Positions 8,676 through 8,784 of a DNA stretch of 8,784 nt are shown here, piece by piece. Within the stretch, counting starts at the first letter, position 1. The number at the start of each line of letters is the position of its first letter. Where the stretch lies: NCBI GenBank assembly GCA_028064935.1, contig JAPTWT010000144.1:1-8784 (forward strand), read 5' to 3'. The notes below the pieces were generated by a model that was not told the DNA's origin, did not search any database, and worked only from the letters and a program-made list of their open reading frames with translations. A program made the position numbers and the translations under genes. This DNA is from Gammaproteobacteria bacterium. GTDB lineage: Bacteria; Pseudomonadota; Gammaproteobacteria; Acidiferrobacterales; Acidiferrobacteraceae.

Positions 8676-8784
8676 TGGGCGTGCCCGGTCATGCCCTCGT
8701 TATCGATCCAGTCGACGGTGACGAGATCGCCCTTTTTCGCGTGGGTGAGCTTCACGGCGATGAGCGGGTCCTTGGAGATGGCGA
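8660..8784 (-). CDS. soxZ: Thiosulfate oxidation carrier protein SoxZ, C-terminal end (runs off the right edge)
   Basis: The last 40 residues and a TAG stop are present; the start lies beyond the right edge. The tail reads AISKDPLIAVKLTHAKK, then GDLVTVDWIDNEGMTGHAQ and THVS. This fits the C-terminus of SoxZ, where an ISxNP-type segment is followed by a KKGD turn and a W-x-D-N-x-G strand pair ending the immunoglobulin-like fold. SoxZ pairs with SoxY in the periplasm. The SoxYZ dimer carries sulfur intermediates on the SoxY C-terminal cysteine while SoxAX, SoxB and SoxCD or rhodanese-type partners process them. soxY and other sox genes would be expected just beyond the right edge. With only 40 residues seen, a related SoxZ-like domain, such as a SoxYZ fusion, cannot be excluded. 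Its stop lies 6 bp from the convergent GGDEF-EAL stop. Confidence 0.82.
   Translation of the reverse strand, partial: AISKDPLIAVKLTHAKKGDLVTVDWIDNEGMTGHAQTHVS

Overview
The window reads as a stretch of GC-rich bacterial chromosome, most likely from a gammaproteobacterium that oxidises reduced sulfur. The contiguous order smc, zipA, ligA on one strand is a classic gammaproteobacterial arrangement. The last 125 bases encode the C-terminus of SoxZ, a thiosulfate-oxidation carrier protein. The form of ZipA, which resembles betaproteobacterial ZipA-domain proteins, and the use of Smc rather than MukB fit a deep-branching, chemolithotroph-like gammaproteobacterium of the Acidiferrobacter kind. That placement is inference, not a measurement.

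Left part (1-5574, minus strand): a tight housekeeping unit read right to left. It holds smc (chromosome condensin, full length), zipA (FtsZ membrane anchor, full length) and ligA (NAD+-dependent DNA ligase; only the first 319 residues are inside the window). Spacing is 3 bp between smc and zipA. The zipA stop and ligA start share a 4-bp ATGA overlap. A GGAGG ribosome site for zipA lies inside the end of smc. Together the three genes serve chromosome organisation, division and DNA joining.

Middle (5575-7277, plus strand): a short divergent gap of about 54 bp separates smc from queF, a short-form NADPH-dependent preQ0 reductase for queuosine synthesis. Two bases after queF begins a 420-residue FGGY-family kinase most like the D-ribulose kinase (sePSK/AtXK1) group. 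The two genes are probably co-transcribed.

Right part (7278-8784): an intergenic region of about 107 bp holds a TATACT hexamer inside a short inverted repeat and a strong AAGGGGA ribosome site. It leads into a GGDEF-EAL protein with no sensor domain. Its GGDEF site is degenerate (GGPEF), but all the EAL catalytic residues are present, so it is probably a c-di-GMP phosphodiesterase. It converges, with a 6-bp gap, on the 3' end of soxZ, which enters from the right edge on the minus strand.

I found no mobile element, CRISPR array, tRNA or rRNA, and no convincing evidence of a wholly undescribed system. The points most worth a second look are the degenerate GGDEF/intact EAL protein beside sox, the two-domain ZipA, and the pairing of queF with a ribulokinase-like gene. 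The long open frames antisense to these genes are all in codon register with the real genes and are artefacts of high GC.
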